From Paenibacillus sp. Root52 (GTDB lineage Bacteria > Bacillota > Bacilli > Paenibacillales > Paenibacillaceae), in the NCBI RefSeq assembly GCF_001426865.1, contig NZ_LMFO01000003.1, positions 124,723 to 188,722 on the forward strand: a stretch of 64,000 bases of DNA, in the 5' to 3' direction. This document shows, in pieces, positions 42,615 to 51,274 of the stretch (position 1 is the first letter of the stretch; each line of letters begins with the position of its first letter). Below the pieces are notes generated by a model that did no database searches, had not been told where the DNA came from, and saw nothing but the letters and a program-made list of their open reading frames with translations. The translations under genes and the position numbers were made by a program.

Positions 42615-43319
42615 ATGTTCAGAAAAGACTATCTGCTCCGCATGGTGGAGGAAATGACTGAGGCGATCGGCAAAGTGTTCACGTTGAAGCAACAGCGGAA
42701 ACATGCCGAGGCGCTGTCCGAACTAGATGAATTACTTCGCAGGAATTTTGGTTTGAATTCGTCTTTGCTGAATTCTTTGCCTGCAGAGGATGTTATCGAG
42801 CTGTTCCGTTTTCGTGGCATAATTGAAGTAGATAATTTGCAGCAAGCGGCACGCCTACTTGAAGAGGAAGCTTATATATATGGTGAAAAAGCGAAGGTTG
42901 AAGGCATAGGTGATGAGGAACGACAGCATTCATTAGATGAAGAACTCATTCGATTAATGAAATCTCTTCATTTTTATCTATATGCACTAAATCACGGAGC
43001 CAATCCGAAACTGCTGGATGCGCCGGATCGTGCCGAGTCCATTCTGGAACTAACCAAAGAATACGAACGACCTGCACGAACGGAGAAGCAGCTTGCCATG
43101 TACCGTGAACAGCAAGGAAAGTATGATCAGGCAGAGAACAGCTGGTATAGGCTGTTGCATGTTGGTGGAGAGCATCCTGTGAATTATCGTCATGATGTGC
43201 AGGCATTCTATGAACGGCTAAGTGAACTTGAAGATGCCAAGCTTGAGGCGGGAGGACTCCCTCGTGAGGAAGTGGAAGAGGGGCTTACCCAGTTAGATCG
43301 GGAAATGGCAAACGGATAG
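42615..43319 (+). CDS. DUF6483 family helical protein
   Basis: A 234-residue cytoplasmic protein from ATG 42615 (AAGGGGG at eight bases; ATG 42579 has no site). It is all-helical: MFRKDYLLRMVEEMTEAIGKVF at the N-terminus, a helical repeat with ALSELDELLRRNFGL, and a C-terminal TPR-like unit (AMYREQQGKYDQAENSWYRLL). DUF6483 proteins of Firmicutes start in this way. No catalytic motif is visible; a scaffold role is likely. The next gene starts about 50 bases downstream. Confidence 0.75.
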   Translation: MFRKDYLLRMVEEMTEAIGKVFTLKQQRKHAEALSELDELLRRNFGLNSSLLNSLPAEDVIELFRFRGIIEVDNLQQAARLLEEEAYIYGEKAKVEGIGDEERQHSLDEELIRLMKSLHFYLYALNHGANPKLLDAPDRAESILELTKEYERPARTEKQLAMYREQQGKYDQAENSWYRLLHVGGEHPVNYRHDVQAFYERLSELEDAKLEAGGLPREEVEEGLTQLDREMANG

Positions 43320-43369
43320 GAACACCGCTTGTTAGATGTCCTTGCTTGGAGCGGGGACGGAATTGTGGT

Positions 43370-44641
43370 ATGGTAACGGTTGACCAAACCAAATCGAAAG
43401 TGAGATGTACCCCCGTGGATTCATTGCGAAAGCTTATACAAGACATCTTTGAACAGAACTCGCTGATTACGGCGACCTGGAGCCAGCTGCGCAGACGGGA
43501 CAATGTCTCGTATACGAAAGTGCAAGTCAAGCCGGTAACGCTCAAAAATCAGTTGCATTATCAATTCGCTTTTCATTATAACAACAAAGTGCTGCATGAG
43601 AATTTGACTCCGGCTGAAGCGACTGAACGCATGACTGAACTGGCCGAAGAGACGTTTCGTCAAGGGCTGCTCTGTACCACAGAAGCAGACTATCAAATTT
43701 TGATCAGCAAAAAATATAAAGTCTCGATTCTAACCAAATCCGCATCCAAGACGGCTGTGGATCTGTCCCACAATCGCAAGAAGCAATATGTGCTGGAGGA
43801 TGGGGTACCTGTTTCCTTCTTAGTTGAGCTAGGAATTATGAATGAGGAAGGTAGGGTGCTGGCTCGTAAATACGATAAGTTCAGACAGATCAATCGTTTC
43901 CTTGAGATGGTTCAAGATGTGATTCCCCATTTACCTGAGGGGCGTCCGCTGACCATTGTTGATTTTGGCTGTGGTAAATCGTATCTGACCTTTGCTCTGT
44001 ATCACTACCTGTCCGTGCAGCAACGTAGATCCTTGAAAGTTATAGGTCTGGATCTGAAAGCGGATGTCATCGAGCATTGTAATGATCTAGCGAATAAGCT
44101 GCATTATGGTGATCTGAAGTTTCTAGTTGGAGACATCGCAGACTATGATGAGCTGAATGCAGTAGATATGGTCGTAACACTACACGCCTGCGATACGGCG
44201 ACAGATGCGGCATTAGAAAAAGCAGTCCGTTGGGGAGCTTCCGTTATTTTATCGGTTCCATGCTGTCAGCATGAGCTGTTTGAGCAGATCGAGTCTACGG
44301 TCATGAATCCATTGTTATCCCATGGTATTCTCAAAGAGCGCTTCTCTGCACTCGCGACAGATGCCATTCGTGCTAAATTGCTGGATCTAATGGGATACAA
44401 AACGCAATTGCTCGAATTTATCGATATGGAACATACGCCCAAAAATATACTCATACGAGCTGTAAGAGGCCAAGCAGGTCCAACGAAGCAGTTGTGGGAT
44501 GAGTACACAGCGTTCCGTGATTTCATTCATGCCGATCCGTATCTGGAACGAGCTTGTGCAGATCTGTTGCCAGGAGGCGGTTCTCGGGAAGCGTTAGGCA
44601 TAGATGAAGCTACTGCTTCAAGTGATTGTAAGAACTGTTAA
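43370..44641 (+). CDS. Class I SAM-dependent methyltransferase (Methyltransf_32 type)
   Basis: About 423 residues from ATG 43370; TTG 43346 and GTG starts nearby cannot be excluded because the ribosome site is poor. The N-terminal 170 residues are a separate alpha/beta domain; then FVIVDFGCGKSYLTFALYHYL-type SAM-binding motif (VDFGCGKSYLTFAL), GLDLKADVIEHC, VTLHACDTATDAAL and SVPCCQHELFEQI. The CCQHEL motif and overall layout match a family with eukaryotic GSTCD-like members thought to modify RNA; the true substrate is unknown. Cys-rich tail 'SDCKNC' at the end is unusual. Confidence 0.8.
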   Translation: MVTVDQTKSKVRCTPVDSLRKLIQDIFEQNSLITATWSQLRRRDNVSYTKVQVKPVTLKNQLHYQFAFHYNNKVLHENLTPAEATERMTELAEETFRQGLLCTTEADYQILISKKYKVSILTKSASKTAVDLSHNRKKQYVLEDGVPVSFLVELGIMNEEGRVLARKYDKFRQINRFLEMVQDVIPHLPEGRPLTIVDFGCGKSYLTFALYHYLSVQQRRSLKVIGLDLKADVIEHCNDLANKLHYGDLKFLVGDIADYDELNAVDMVVTLHACDTATDAALEKAVRWGASVILSVPCCQHELFEQIESTVMNPLLSHGILKERFSALATDAIRAKLLDLMGYKTQLLEFIDMEHTPKNILIRAVRGQAGPTKQLWDEYTAFRDFIHADPYLERACADLLPGGGSREALGIDEATASSDCKNC

Positions 44642-44713
44642 TGAAGGGACATGGCTAATCCATAACTCAGGAACTAAAACTCATTAACCACAACGATACG
44701 TTCAATAAATGCG

Positions 44714-44742
44714 GCAGAAGTTCCCTGTAAAGGGGCTTCTGC
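44714..44742 (+). other. Hairpin in the intergenic region after the methyltransferase
   Basis: GCAGAAG pairs with CTTCTGC, with inner CCCT/AGGGG pairs. No T run; it lies 20 bases before the terminator at 44761. It may be part of the 3' UTR. Confidence 0.4.
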
Positions 44743-44760
44743 GTATTCGTTTGTTAAGTT

Positions 44761-44798
44761 CAGCCAGAATTGTTCTGGCTGGCTTTTTTGTTTTTTTA
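44761..44798 (+). terminator. Terminator after the methyltransferase gene
   Basis: CAGCCAGAA and TTCTGGCTG form a nine-base stem with loop TTG, followed by GCTTTTTTGTTTTTTT. Confidence 0.9.
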
Positions 44799-45041
44799 GG
44801 TTAGCCAGTAATGATTGGTTAGCCTTATTTGTGCTTTTCAGGGAAGAGCGATTAATGGAGTAGCGTGGGATGAGTAGAGTGAAATGGTGAAATGCAACTG
44901 TCGATAGATTGGAACGGTGAAGCAAAAGTAGGCTCGTTTATGTTTCCTACAGATCCTGACCATACTGATAATCATTGAATGGGAAAGCTTATGAAAGCGA
45001 ATCGGAATTGCTTCGTCACTTAGGTAGATATATGTAGCAGC

Positions 45042-45070
45042 TTGGTATAAAGACGACGACACAGTATAAG
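45042..45070 (+). promoter_or_regulatory. Possible sigma-A promoter of the O-antigen-ligase gene
   Basis: TTGGTA-N17-TATAAG, about 30 bases before the GTG start. The rest of the 300 bases between the upstream terminator and this site shows no gene. Confidence 0.4.
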
Positions 45071-45100
45071 GAATTTAGAGATACAGATAGGAGGTGCCAT

Positions 45101-47494
45101 GTGTCAGCAGAGAGGGATACGTCCAAACGAAAAGGGAGAAATTCGCTGGAATCATGCTTAACCGCAGCAATGGGGTTGATCGTTTGTATGCTCTTGTGGA
45201 TGGCATCTCTACGCCGGGGATTGTTTTACGCCAGTGATGTTTATGGAATTCTCTTGTTGGCTTGTGCAGGGGCATTACTCGCATTCATCTTCGTATCATA
45301 TTATGTACACCAAATGAAGTCTAAACGAAGGTTGCCTAACATAAATGAATTCGGTCTGGCCCAGTCAGAGGATAAGTCGATACAGTTACCTGCCTTGGGT
45401 TATTTTTCGTGGACGCTCTGGCCGTTAGGTATGATGGTATGCTTTGCCCTGCATGCGTTGACCGGCTCACAGAGTACACAGGGTAGTTTAGACGAAATGC
45501 TTCGTTGGAGCTTGCTAGCCATCTTTGCTCTGCTGGTAGTAATATTGGCTTGGCTGCCGCAAGGAGCAGGATGGTTTAGGCTCGGCTGGCAGATTACAGG
45601 CGGCGTGCTGGTGTTAAGCGGCATCTTAACCGTGTGCGGTATAATGCCGCTGCCCTTTGGGGTCATGCGAACAGCCGACCCTGAGATAAGCTCAGCTGGA
45701 GCACGGCTCGGCGGATTGCTGCAATACCCCAATGCGTACGGTGCCGTAGTCGGCATGTACGCACTGGAGCGGCTAGGCGCCGCCGCGCGCGTCATCGGCT
45801 GGCGACCGCAGCACGGCGTGCAGCCTGGAGCCGCACAGCCGCCGCGCGCCAGGCAGCTCATCGCGGCTGCAGCGCCGCTGATGCCCGCGATCGCCGCGCT
45901 CCTGCTGAGCGAGTCGCGCGGCGCTTGGCTGGCAACCGGCTGCGCAGCCGGTTGCGCCTTCGCCCTACAGCGGCGTGCATTCCGCCTGCCGCTGCTGCTG
46001 GCCACGGCCGCGCCTCTGGCGAGCGCGGCGTGGCTTCACCGCCAGTTGGCTGCTGCCCAACTGGCGCCTGCACCTGTGCCCGGCCTGCTGGCACTGGCCG
46101 GGGCATGGGCAGCTGCGCTGCTCGGCACGCTGCTGCTGTGCCGATTATGGCACGGCAGCGCGAGTTCGCGCGCAGCCGCCATAACGGCTACAGCGCTGGC
46201 GGCAGTTGCCGCAGCCACGCTAGCCGTGGCCTCCACCGCCGAGCGTCTCGCGGCAGGTGTCGGTACAGGGCTGTCCCGCCTACGGATGTGGCAGGACGCC
46301 CTGAAGCTGTGGACCGAGGCCGCATGGCTCGGCCACGGGGGAGAGACATGGCGCGGCATGTATCGCGCCATACAATCCTCGCCGTATGTTGGCGGCGAGG
46401 TTCACAGCGGCATCCTTGATCTTGCGCTGGATGCCGGCATAATCGGACTAGCGCTCGTTGTATTGTGGTTTATATCAACAATACGCATCGTATGGCGAAA
46501 TGCCACTCACCTAGTTCCTTGCATCCTAGTTTTTGGTCTTCACGGTGCAATTGATTTTGACTGGAGCTTCACATTACTGTGGATGATGTTTATCTGGATT
46601 GGTGGCTGGGCATATGCCTTGCGATTCAATGTGCATCAAACGCTGGGAGCACAATCATCCGTGCACAGTCCAAAAGGGAGGATTTTGGAACATAGTCCAT
46701 CTGTTTCACCGTTCGGATGTAGCACGAAGCTAATTCCTTCAAGGCAGCATGAATGGGGGAAAGCGAAACACGGTGAAGCATATTCTCAAACGGTATTCTC
46801 TCGATACAGGTATGAGATAGGGGATCTTATACATAAATATCAAATGGTGAATATATGGACTACAACTGGTTTGATCGTACTTACTGCGGTTTGTTGGATT
46901 GGCGGGATAGCTTGGCTGGCTAGCCAGCAAATGGAAGCGGAAATGCATTATCGTCAAGTCGTGCAATCAACGGATCTATCGGAGGAACAAGCAACGATAC
47001 TTATTCAGGCATCCCGAGCGAATCCATACCGTTCAGATATCGCCATTACGCTAGCTCGTTTACTTCCTATGGTCGATGCAGAGAAGATGCTGCGACAGAG
47101 CCTGTCCCATACCCAATCGGATGCCAGAATGTATTTTGAATTAGGACAACTCACAGCCCGATCGCTTAAGAGCGAACAAGCCATACACTATTTTAACGAG
47201 GCCATTGCATTGAACAAGTATGATGCTACATTTCATTTCGGCGCTTTATATTGGATGGAGCAGATCGCGCAGCAAGAGTTGAAGGTAGGGCAACTGGATC
47301 AAGCCAGGCAGACCGCTGCGGCTGGAGTGCATATCGTTGAACGTTATAGGCAGTTGGTTGAAGAAGTGGCGATGAGTAATGATCGCAATGACCGCCATTT
47401 CGCACTTCACCAAGCAGCGACCGTGTATGAAGATAGGCTGCGAACGATAGCTGCCAAAGCCTATTTTTCTAAAGATTCCAGCAGCGTTCGCTGA
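45101..47494 (+). CDS. O-antigen ligase (Wzy/WaaL-like) membrane protein with TPR tail
   Basis: A 797-residue polytopic protein from GTG 45101 (AGGAGGTG upstream). About a dozen helices fill residues 20-520; the Wzy_C/WaaL core includes LLSESRGAWLA and LRMWQDALKLW...GHGGETW, and a final helix near 590-612 precedes a TPR region (about 625-790: IAITLARLL, FELGQLTARSLKSEQAIHYFNEAIALNKYDATFHFG). Such proteins polymerise or ligate cell-surface glycans. The DNA for residues about 195-450 is far more GC-rich than the rest and the protein there is Ala-rich, suggesting acquisition by recombination from a high-GC relative. Monocistronic; no glycan cluster adjoins it. Confidence 0.82.
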   Translation: MSAERDTSKRKGRNSLESCLTAAMGLIVCMLLWMASLRRGLFYASDVYGILLLACAGALLAFIFVSYYVHQMKSKRRLPNINEFGLAQSEDKSIQLPALGYFSWTLWPLGMMVCFALHALTGSQSTQGSLDEMLRWSLLAIFALLVVILAWLPQGAGWFRLGWQITGGVLVLSGILTVCGIMPLPFGVMRTADPEISSAGARLGGLLQYPNAYGAVVGMYALERLGAAARVIGWRPQHGVQPGAAQPPRARQLIAAAAPLMPAIAALLLSESRGAWLATGCAAGCAFALQRRAFRLPLLLATAAPLASAAWLHRQLAAAQLAPAPVPGLLALAGAWAAALLGTLLLCRLWHGSASSRAAAITATALAAVAAATLAVASTAERLAAGVGTGLSRLRMWQDALKLWTEAAWLGHGGETWRGMYRAIQSSPYVGGEVHSGILDLALDAGIIGLALVVLWFISTIRIVWRNATHLVPCILVFGLHGAIDFDWSFTLLWMMFIWIGGWAYALRFNVHQTLGAQSSVHSPKGRILEHSPSVSPFGCSTKLIPSRQHEWGKAKHGEAYSQTVFSRYRYEIGDLIHKYQMVNIWTTTGLIVLTAVCWIGGIAWLASQQMEAEMHYRQVVQSTDLSEEQATILIQASRANPYRSDIAITLARLLPMVDAEKMLRQSLSHTQSDARMYFELGQLTARSLKSEQAIHYFNEAIALNKYDATFHFGALYWMEQIAQQELKVGQLDQARQTAAAGVHIVERYRQLVEEVAMSNDRNDRHFALHQAATVYEDRLRTIAAKAYFSKDSSSVR

Positions 47495-47584
47495 CCCATC
47501 TACACCGGCTCAACTGTAACACATGAGAGCGGAGAGGACAGGAAAATAGAAAAAAGCTGCTCCCGCTCTCTCGCTTTCACTTCT

Positions 47585-47932
47585 CTATAGTCGATAACCA
47601 CCAAATGCCTGTTGAAATGCACGCTGAAGAGGCTCTAGCTCCACGCTCCATAATGCAGCAAGCTCTGAGCTTACGTCTGCGTTCCACCAATCACACAGTT
47701 TTTTGCGATTATCGCGATTTTCCCCGATCCAGAGCAGATTGCCAATCACTTTACCGTAATATAGCTCTTCTGCTTGCTTCATTAGTTCGGGGGAAACGTA
47801 CAATTTGAGTCGTTTGGCTGTACGATATAACTCCTTGCTGCATGCGCGCCGAATGCCTCTTGCCGAGGGCAACTTCTGACCAGGCATGTTATGTTTTACC
47901 GGGGGAGTACCGGGTGTGGTTTTGCTTGACAT
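47585..47932 (-). CDS. Hypothetical protein
   Basis: A 115-residue basic protein, taking ATG 47932 with GAGGAG nine bases upstream; ATG 47959 has a weaker site, and the frame is open to 48043. The N-terminus is Pro/Lys-rich, followed by helical segments (RACSKELYRTAKRLKLYVSPELMKQAEELYYGKVIGNLL) and WWNADVSSELAALWSVELEPLQRAFQQAFGGY. I do not recognise the family. It is divergent from the dedA-like gene, and no terminator is obvious downstream. Confidence 0.5.
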   Translation of the reverse strand: MSSKTTPGTPPVKHNMPGQKLPSARGIRRACSKELYRTAKRLKLYVSPELMKQAEELYYGKVIGNLLWIGENRDNRKKLCDWWNADVSSELAALWSVELEPLQRAFQQAFGGYRL

Positions 47933-48092
47933 CTCATCACGCTCCTCTTCCGATACCATATGCGGAGTTCCTCTTACAGGACACAATCCCAGTTGGGCAA
48001 TGTAGCAACGTCTACAGCCCTGTGATAAAATAGGGACGAACATCCATAGTGCGAAAAGGCACTGCTAATCAGGATGAAGAAAGAGGGTTGAG

Positions 48093-48710
48093 ATGGACGT
48101 TATTCATAACATAGTCAGCCAATTGTTCGATTGGATTCAAAGTCTTGGATACTTTGGGATCATGCTTGGATTAATGCTTGAGGTCATTCCAAGTGAAATT
48201 GTGCTGGCGTATGGAGGTTTTCTCGTATCACAGGGAAACATTAACTTTTTCGGTGCTATGATTTTCGGTACAGTTGGCGGTGTGCTTGCACAGCTATTTA
48301 TTTACTGGATTGGCCGTTATGGCGGCAGACCTGTACTGGAACGCTACGGGAAATACATACTCATCCAGAAAAAACATATCGACCATTCCGAAGAGTGGTT
48401 CCGCAGGTATGGTACAGGTGTCATTTTCACGGCGCGGTTTGTTCCAGTGGTAAGGCATGCTATCTCAATCCCGGCTGGCATCACGAAAATGCATACAGGC
48501 AAATTCATCATGCTTACTACCCTCGCTGTTATACCTTGGACTGCTTTGTTTATATATTTAGGGATGATTCTTGGAGATCAATGGGAACATATTGATGAAA
48601 AAGCAGCACCGTACATTATGCCAATTTTACTTGTAGCTCTGGCTCTTATGATTATTTATGTACTAATTAAATGGATGAATGCTCGTAAAAAGAAGGGAAG
48701 TGTTGAGTAA
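48093..48710 (+). CDS. DedA family membrane protein
   Basis: A 205-residue membrane protein with the DedA/SNARE-associated domain: MLGLMLEVIPSEIVLAYGGFLVSQG, the YWIGRYGGRPVLERYGK loop and FTARFVPVVRHAISIPAG with the functional arginines. Recent work links DedA proteins to undecaprenyl phosphate or phospholipid flipping and to membrane homeostasis. ATG follows AGAGGG. Its stop codon overlaps the start of the next gene (TAATG). Confidence 0.9.
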   Translation: MDVIHNIVSQLFDWIQSLGYFGIMLGLMLEVIPSEIVLAYGGFLVSQGNINFFGAMIFGTVGGVLAQLFIYWIGRYGGRPVLERYGKYILIQKKHIDHSEEWFRRYGTGVIFTARFVPVVRHAISIPAGITKMHTGKFIMLTTLAVIPWTALFIYLGMILGDQWEHIDEKAAPYIMPILLVALALMIIYVLIKWMNARKKKGSVE

Positions 48711-49279
48711 TGAGTAAACCTAACTTGTCTCACAAATTCGGTAAAGGTCTGCCTCCTAAAGAATTTATTGAGAGTATGACGAAGAACCAAAGTGAATTTC
48801 AGGCTAACTATGATAGCTTTACTTGGGCTAACGAAGAGGATCGTGAGTTTTTTGAGAGCCTTAACTACCGCGATGATCTGCGTGTGCTGATTCTTGCTGC
48901 GGACTGGTGCGGCGATGTTGTACGTAATATCCCGGTTGTGTTTCAGGCTCTAGAAATCTCTGGCATACCGACAGAAGTGCTTATTATGGAGAACCATCCA
49001 GAAGTGATGGATGAATTCCTGACTATGGGCGGACGTTCCGTGCCAATCGTTATTTTTGCAGACACAGGTGGTCATGTGCTTGGTCAGTGGGGACCACGTC
49101 CACAGCATGTACAAGAAGTAATGGTTGAGTTCAAACGTCTTAATCCAGATCGTGATGCGGCAGATTATCAGGATAATATTGCTGTGGCACGTCAGGAAAT
49201 GGCTAAACGTTATGGGGAAGGAACGGAATCACATGCGGTTATCGTTAGCGAGCTGCGCGAACTGATTTCGGGTTATTGA
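48710..49279 (+). CDS. Thioredoxin-like protein lacking the second active-site cysteine
   Basis: A 189-residue cytoplasmic protein of the thioredoxin fold. The expected CxxC position reads AADWCGDVVRN, keeping only the first Cys, and the cis-proline loop is RSVPIVIF. It is translationally coupled to dedA and 6 bases ahead of a glyoxalase-II-like gene, so the three form an operon. With one Cys it could not do the usual disulfide exchange alone; a monothiol or non-redox role is possible. Confidence 0.8.
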   Translation: MSKPNLSHKFGKGLPPKEFIESMTKNQSEFQANYDSFTWANEEDREFFESLNYRDDLRVLILAADWCGDVVRNIPVVFQALEISGIPTEVLIMENHPEVMDEFLTMGGRSVPIVIFADTGGHVLGQWGPRPQHVQEVMVEFKRLNPDRDAADYQDNIAVARQEMAKRYGEGTESHAVIVSELRELISGY

Positions 49280-49285
49280 TCCAAT

Positions 49286-49918
49286 ATGTTGAAGATTCGT
49301 ACATTTACACTAGGCCCGCTACAGACCAACGCATACCTTCTGCAGGGGGAAGATCCGGGCAAAGCAATAATCATTGACCCAGGAATGAACCCGGGTGCAC
49401 TGGTGAAGGCGATTCAGGATTTGGAGATTGAAGCGATTGTGTTGACTCATGCTCATTTTGATCATATGGGCGGTGTGGACGAAATCCGTAAATTGAAGGG
49501 TTGTCCTGTCTACTTGCATGATCTGGAGAGCGATTGGTTGTCATCTCCGAAGTTAAATGGTTCGATGAACTGGCCACAAGCTACACCTCCGCTTTCGACA
49601 GAGCCTGCTGAATATGCGATGGATGAAGGACAGAAACTGAACTTCATCGGTCATACATTCCACGTATTCCATACTCCAGGTCATTCACCTGGTAGTGTGA
49701 GCTTGTTATGTGGTGAAGATCTATTTGCTGGGGATGTTCTATTCCGTATGGGCGTAGGAAGAACCGATCTAACAGGTGGACGCGAACGTGATCTGATCGA
49801 TTCAATCCAGAATAAACTGTACACCTTTGGCGATGAGGTTAGAGTCCATCCTGGTCATGGACCCAAAACAACCATCGGATATGAGAAGCAGAATAATCCT
49901 TACGTATCTGCAAGGTAA
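49286..49918 (+). CDS. MBL-fold hydrolase (glyoxalase II/YqgX-like)
   Basis: A 210-residue metallo-hydrolase. Metal ligands: THAHFDHMGG, HTPGHSPGSV, GDVLF and HPGHGPKT, so the two-zinc site is complete. It fits the short YqgX/GloB-like branch found in Firmicutes, where hydrolysis of S-lactoyl thiols (for example bacillithiol conjugates) is suspected. The ribosome site is weak, suggesting coupling to the thioredoxin-like gene seven bases upstream. Confidence 0.87.
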   Translation: MLKIRTFTLGPLQTNAYLLQGEDPGKAIIIDPGMNPGALVKAIQDLEIEAIVLTHAHFDHMGGVDEIRKLKGCPVYLHDLESDWLSSPKLNGSMNWPQATPPLSTEPAEYAMDEGQKLNFIGHTFHVFHTPGHSPGSVSLLCGEDLFAGDVLFRMGVGRTDLTGGRERDLIDSIQNKLYTFGDEVRVHPGHGPKTTIGYEKQNNPYVSAR

Positions 49919-49975
49919 TTCGACAAGCTTATCGGCTGAAAGATAACAATCTGTCATTTTGATGAGAAGAAAGTC

Positions 49976-50004
49976 TGGACAAGTGACATTTTTTTCATTA
50001 GAAT
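49976..50004 (+). promoter_or_regulatory. Promoter of a candidate small RNA
   Basis: TGGACA-N17-TAGAAT. It points toward the terminator at 50079 with no good open frame in between. Confidence 0.5.
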
Positions 50005-50010
50005 AGCAAT

Positions 50011-50118
50011 TAGTTGTTACAAGCTGTACAGCATCATCTAACTGAAGCGTTAATCAGAAATACCCAACCTTGCGAAGCACGCAGACTGTGGTCTATACCC
50101 GGTTTGCGTTCTTTTTTT
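50011..50118 (+). ncRNA. Candidate small RNA of about 105 nt
   Basis: The stretch between the promoter at 49976 and the terminator at 50079-50119 would give a transcript of about 105 bases. It contains ACAAGCTGTACAGC, a small hairpin, and single-stranded CCCAACC. No convincing reading frame with a ribosome site is present. I could not match it to 6S, SRP, T-box or a known riboswitch. It could also be a leader RNA for the downstream genes. Confidence 0.35.
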
Positions 50119-50119
50119 G
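50079..50119 (+). terminator. Terminator of the candidate small RNA
   Basis: ACGCAGAC pairs with GTTTGCGT (one G-T wobble), GGT/ACC inner pair, followed by TCTTTTTTT. Confidence 0.75.
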
Positions 50120-50382
50120 TTTTCAGCACCTTTTTGCTTAGTAGATATACAGTTGGACAAGATTCGGCGGAGATAGACATGAGGACAGTGTTAGGCTATA
50201 GATTGGGCAAGATACATATGTAGACAAGAGGAATGAATGGGGAAGAGATTGTTTGAGAAGTGTATAGGTAGCGACACGTTTTAAGCTGTTTTGTTAGCAG
50301 TAATAAGAGCAAATAGTCAAGTGTAGAAGAAGAAGTGAAGTAAAAGCGAAAGTAGAAGTAACTAGAGGAGGAGGAAGTAGAA

Positions 50383-50649
50383 GTGGAGAAAAGACGAGTA
50401 ATCCAGTTCGGAGAGCGTAACGAACAGTACGTTATTGAAGAAGGTCGTCGAATGGAGAACAATAGATTAGATTTGGTCGTAGAGCGGTCTCAAGTACATA
50501 ACCAGAGTATGCAAATGAATAACAGTAATCTTCAAATAAACGAAACGTTAGAACAGAAGCACGATTTATGGAAAAGTCGGTTGTTAAAGAATCAAGCAAG
50601 GAAGCAACCCTGGTTTATTAAACTGCAAGAACACCGCAATGAAATCTGA
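50383..50649 (+). CDS. Possible small hydrophilic protein upstream of sigY
   Basis: An 88-codon GTG frame behind AGGAGGAGGAAG. The product is polar, rich in Asn, Gln, Glu and Arg, with no membrane segment. The purine-rich strand (50330-50400) inflates the apparent ribosome site, and I do not recognise the protein; it may be a chance frame. The region 50120-50382 before it shows nothing further. Confidence 0.35.
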   Translation: MEKRRVIQFGERNEQYVIEEGRRMENNRLDLVVERSQVHNQSMQMNNSNLQINETLEQKHDLWKSRLLKNQARKQPWFIKLQEHRNEI

Positions 50650-50674
50650 TCGTGAAAAAGTTTGAACTATCCTT

Positions 50675-50701
50675 TGAACGTTTATGGATTTCATTTCGTA
50701 C
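50675..50701 (+). promoter_or_regulatory. Candidate ECF (sigma-Y autoregulatory) promoter
   Basis: TGAACG-N16-CGTAC, ECF-type -35 and -10 elements, 37 bases before the sigY start at 50738. Its position rules out the longer reading frame from 50684 as the main product. Confidence 0.5.
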
Positions 50702-50737
50702 TATCTTTACATGAACGGGAAGCAGGTGATAGGCCAG

Positions 50738-51274
50738 ATGAAGGCAGCCGAATTGGAGGAAGTTCGCAGAGCGGCAGAAGGAGACGACAGTGCACTGGCT
50801 GAGTTATTACAACGTCACTATGCATTTGTATATAAGTATCTCGTTAAAGTGACAATGGATCCGAGTCTTGCAGAAGAGACGGTACAAGATACGATGATTC
50901 GATGCATGGAGAATATTCATCGGTATGATGGATCGTCTGCTTTCTCATCTTGGATGATTACGATTGCGACACGTATTTATATTGACAAGACACGACGTAG
51001 ACGCAGAGAACAGAACTGGCTAGAAGTCATCCGGAATCAGGCGATTAGGAAATTGCGCTGGCAATTTGAACGTCGCAATGAGGAATGGACGGATGTTATG
51101 GATGCTATGACCAGACTAACACCTGAACATCGGATTGCAGTCCTTCTGAAACATTATTACGGCTACGGATATGATGAAATTGGTCAGATGTTAGATATAC
51201 CATCTGGGACGGCGAAGTCGCGGACAGCGTATGGTCTTCGTCAATTGAGAAAGGAGCTACAGGAATATGAATAG
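50738..51274 (+). CDS. sigY: ECF RNA polymerase sigma factor SigY
   Basis: A 178-residue ECF factor from ATG 50738. Region 2 (residues 22-90): LLQRHYAFVYKYLVKVT, LAEETVQDTMIRCMENIHRYDG, SSWMITIATRIYIDKTRRR. Region 4 (120-175): LTPEHRIAVLLKHYYGYGYDEIGQMLDIPSGTAKSRTAYGLRQLRKEL. The length and the next two genes, which look like yxlC and yxlD, identify SigY. SigY in B. subtilis directs its own operon; an ECF-type promoter lies just upstream here. Overlaps the next gene by eight bases. Confidence 0.85.
   Translation: MKAAELEEVRRAAEGDDSALAELLQRHYAFVYKYLVKVTMDPSLAEETVQDTMIRCMENIHRYDGSSAFSSWMITIATRIYIDKTRRRRREQNWLEVIRNQAIRKLRWQFERRNEEWTDVMDAMTRLTPEHRIAVLLKHYYGYGYDEIGQMLDIPSGTAKSRTAYGLRQLRKELQEYE

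Noticed and set aside
45400-46419. Several long open frames on both strands within the O-antigen-ligase gene
   Set aside because: They are by-products of the GC-rich island, where stop codons are rare; the plus-strand frame with helices and family motifs continues through.
50014-50223. 69-codon TTG frame before the sigY operon
   Set aside because: It runs through the terminator hairpin at 50079-50119 and lacks a ribosome site.
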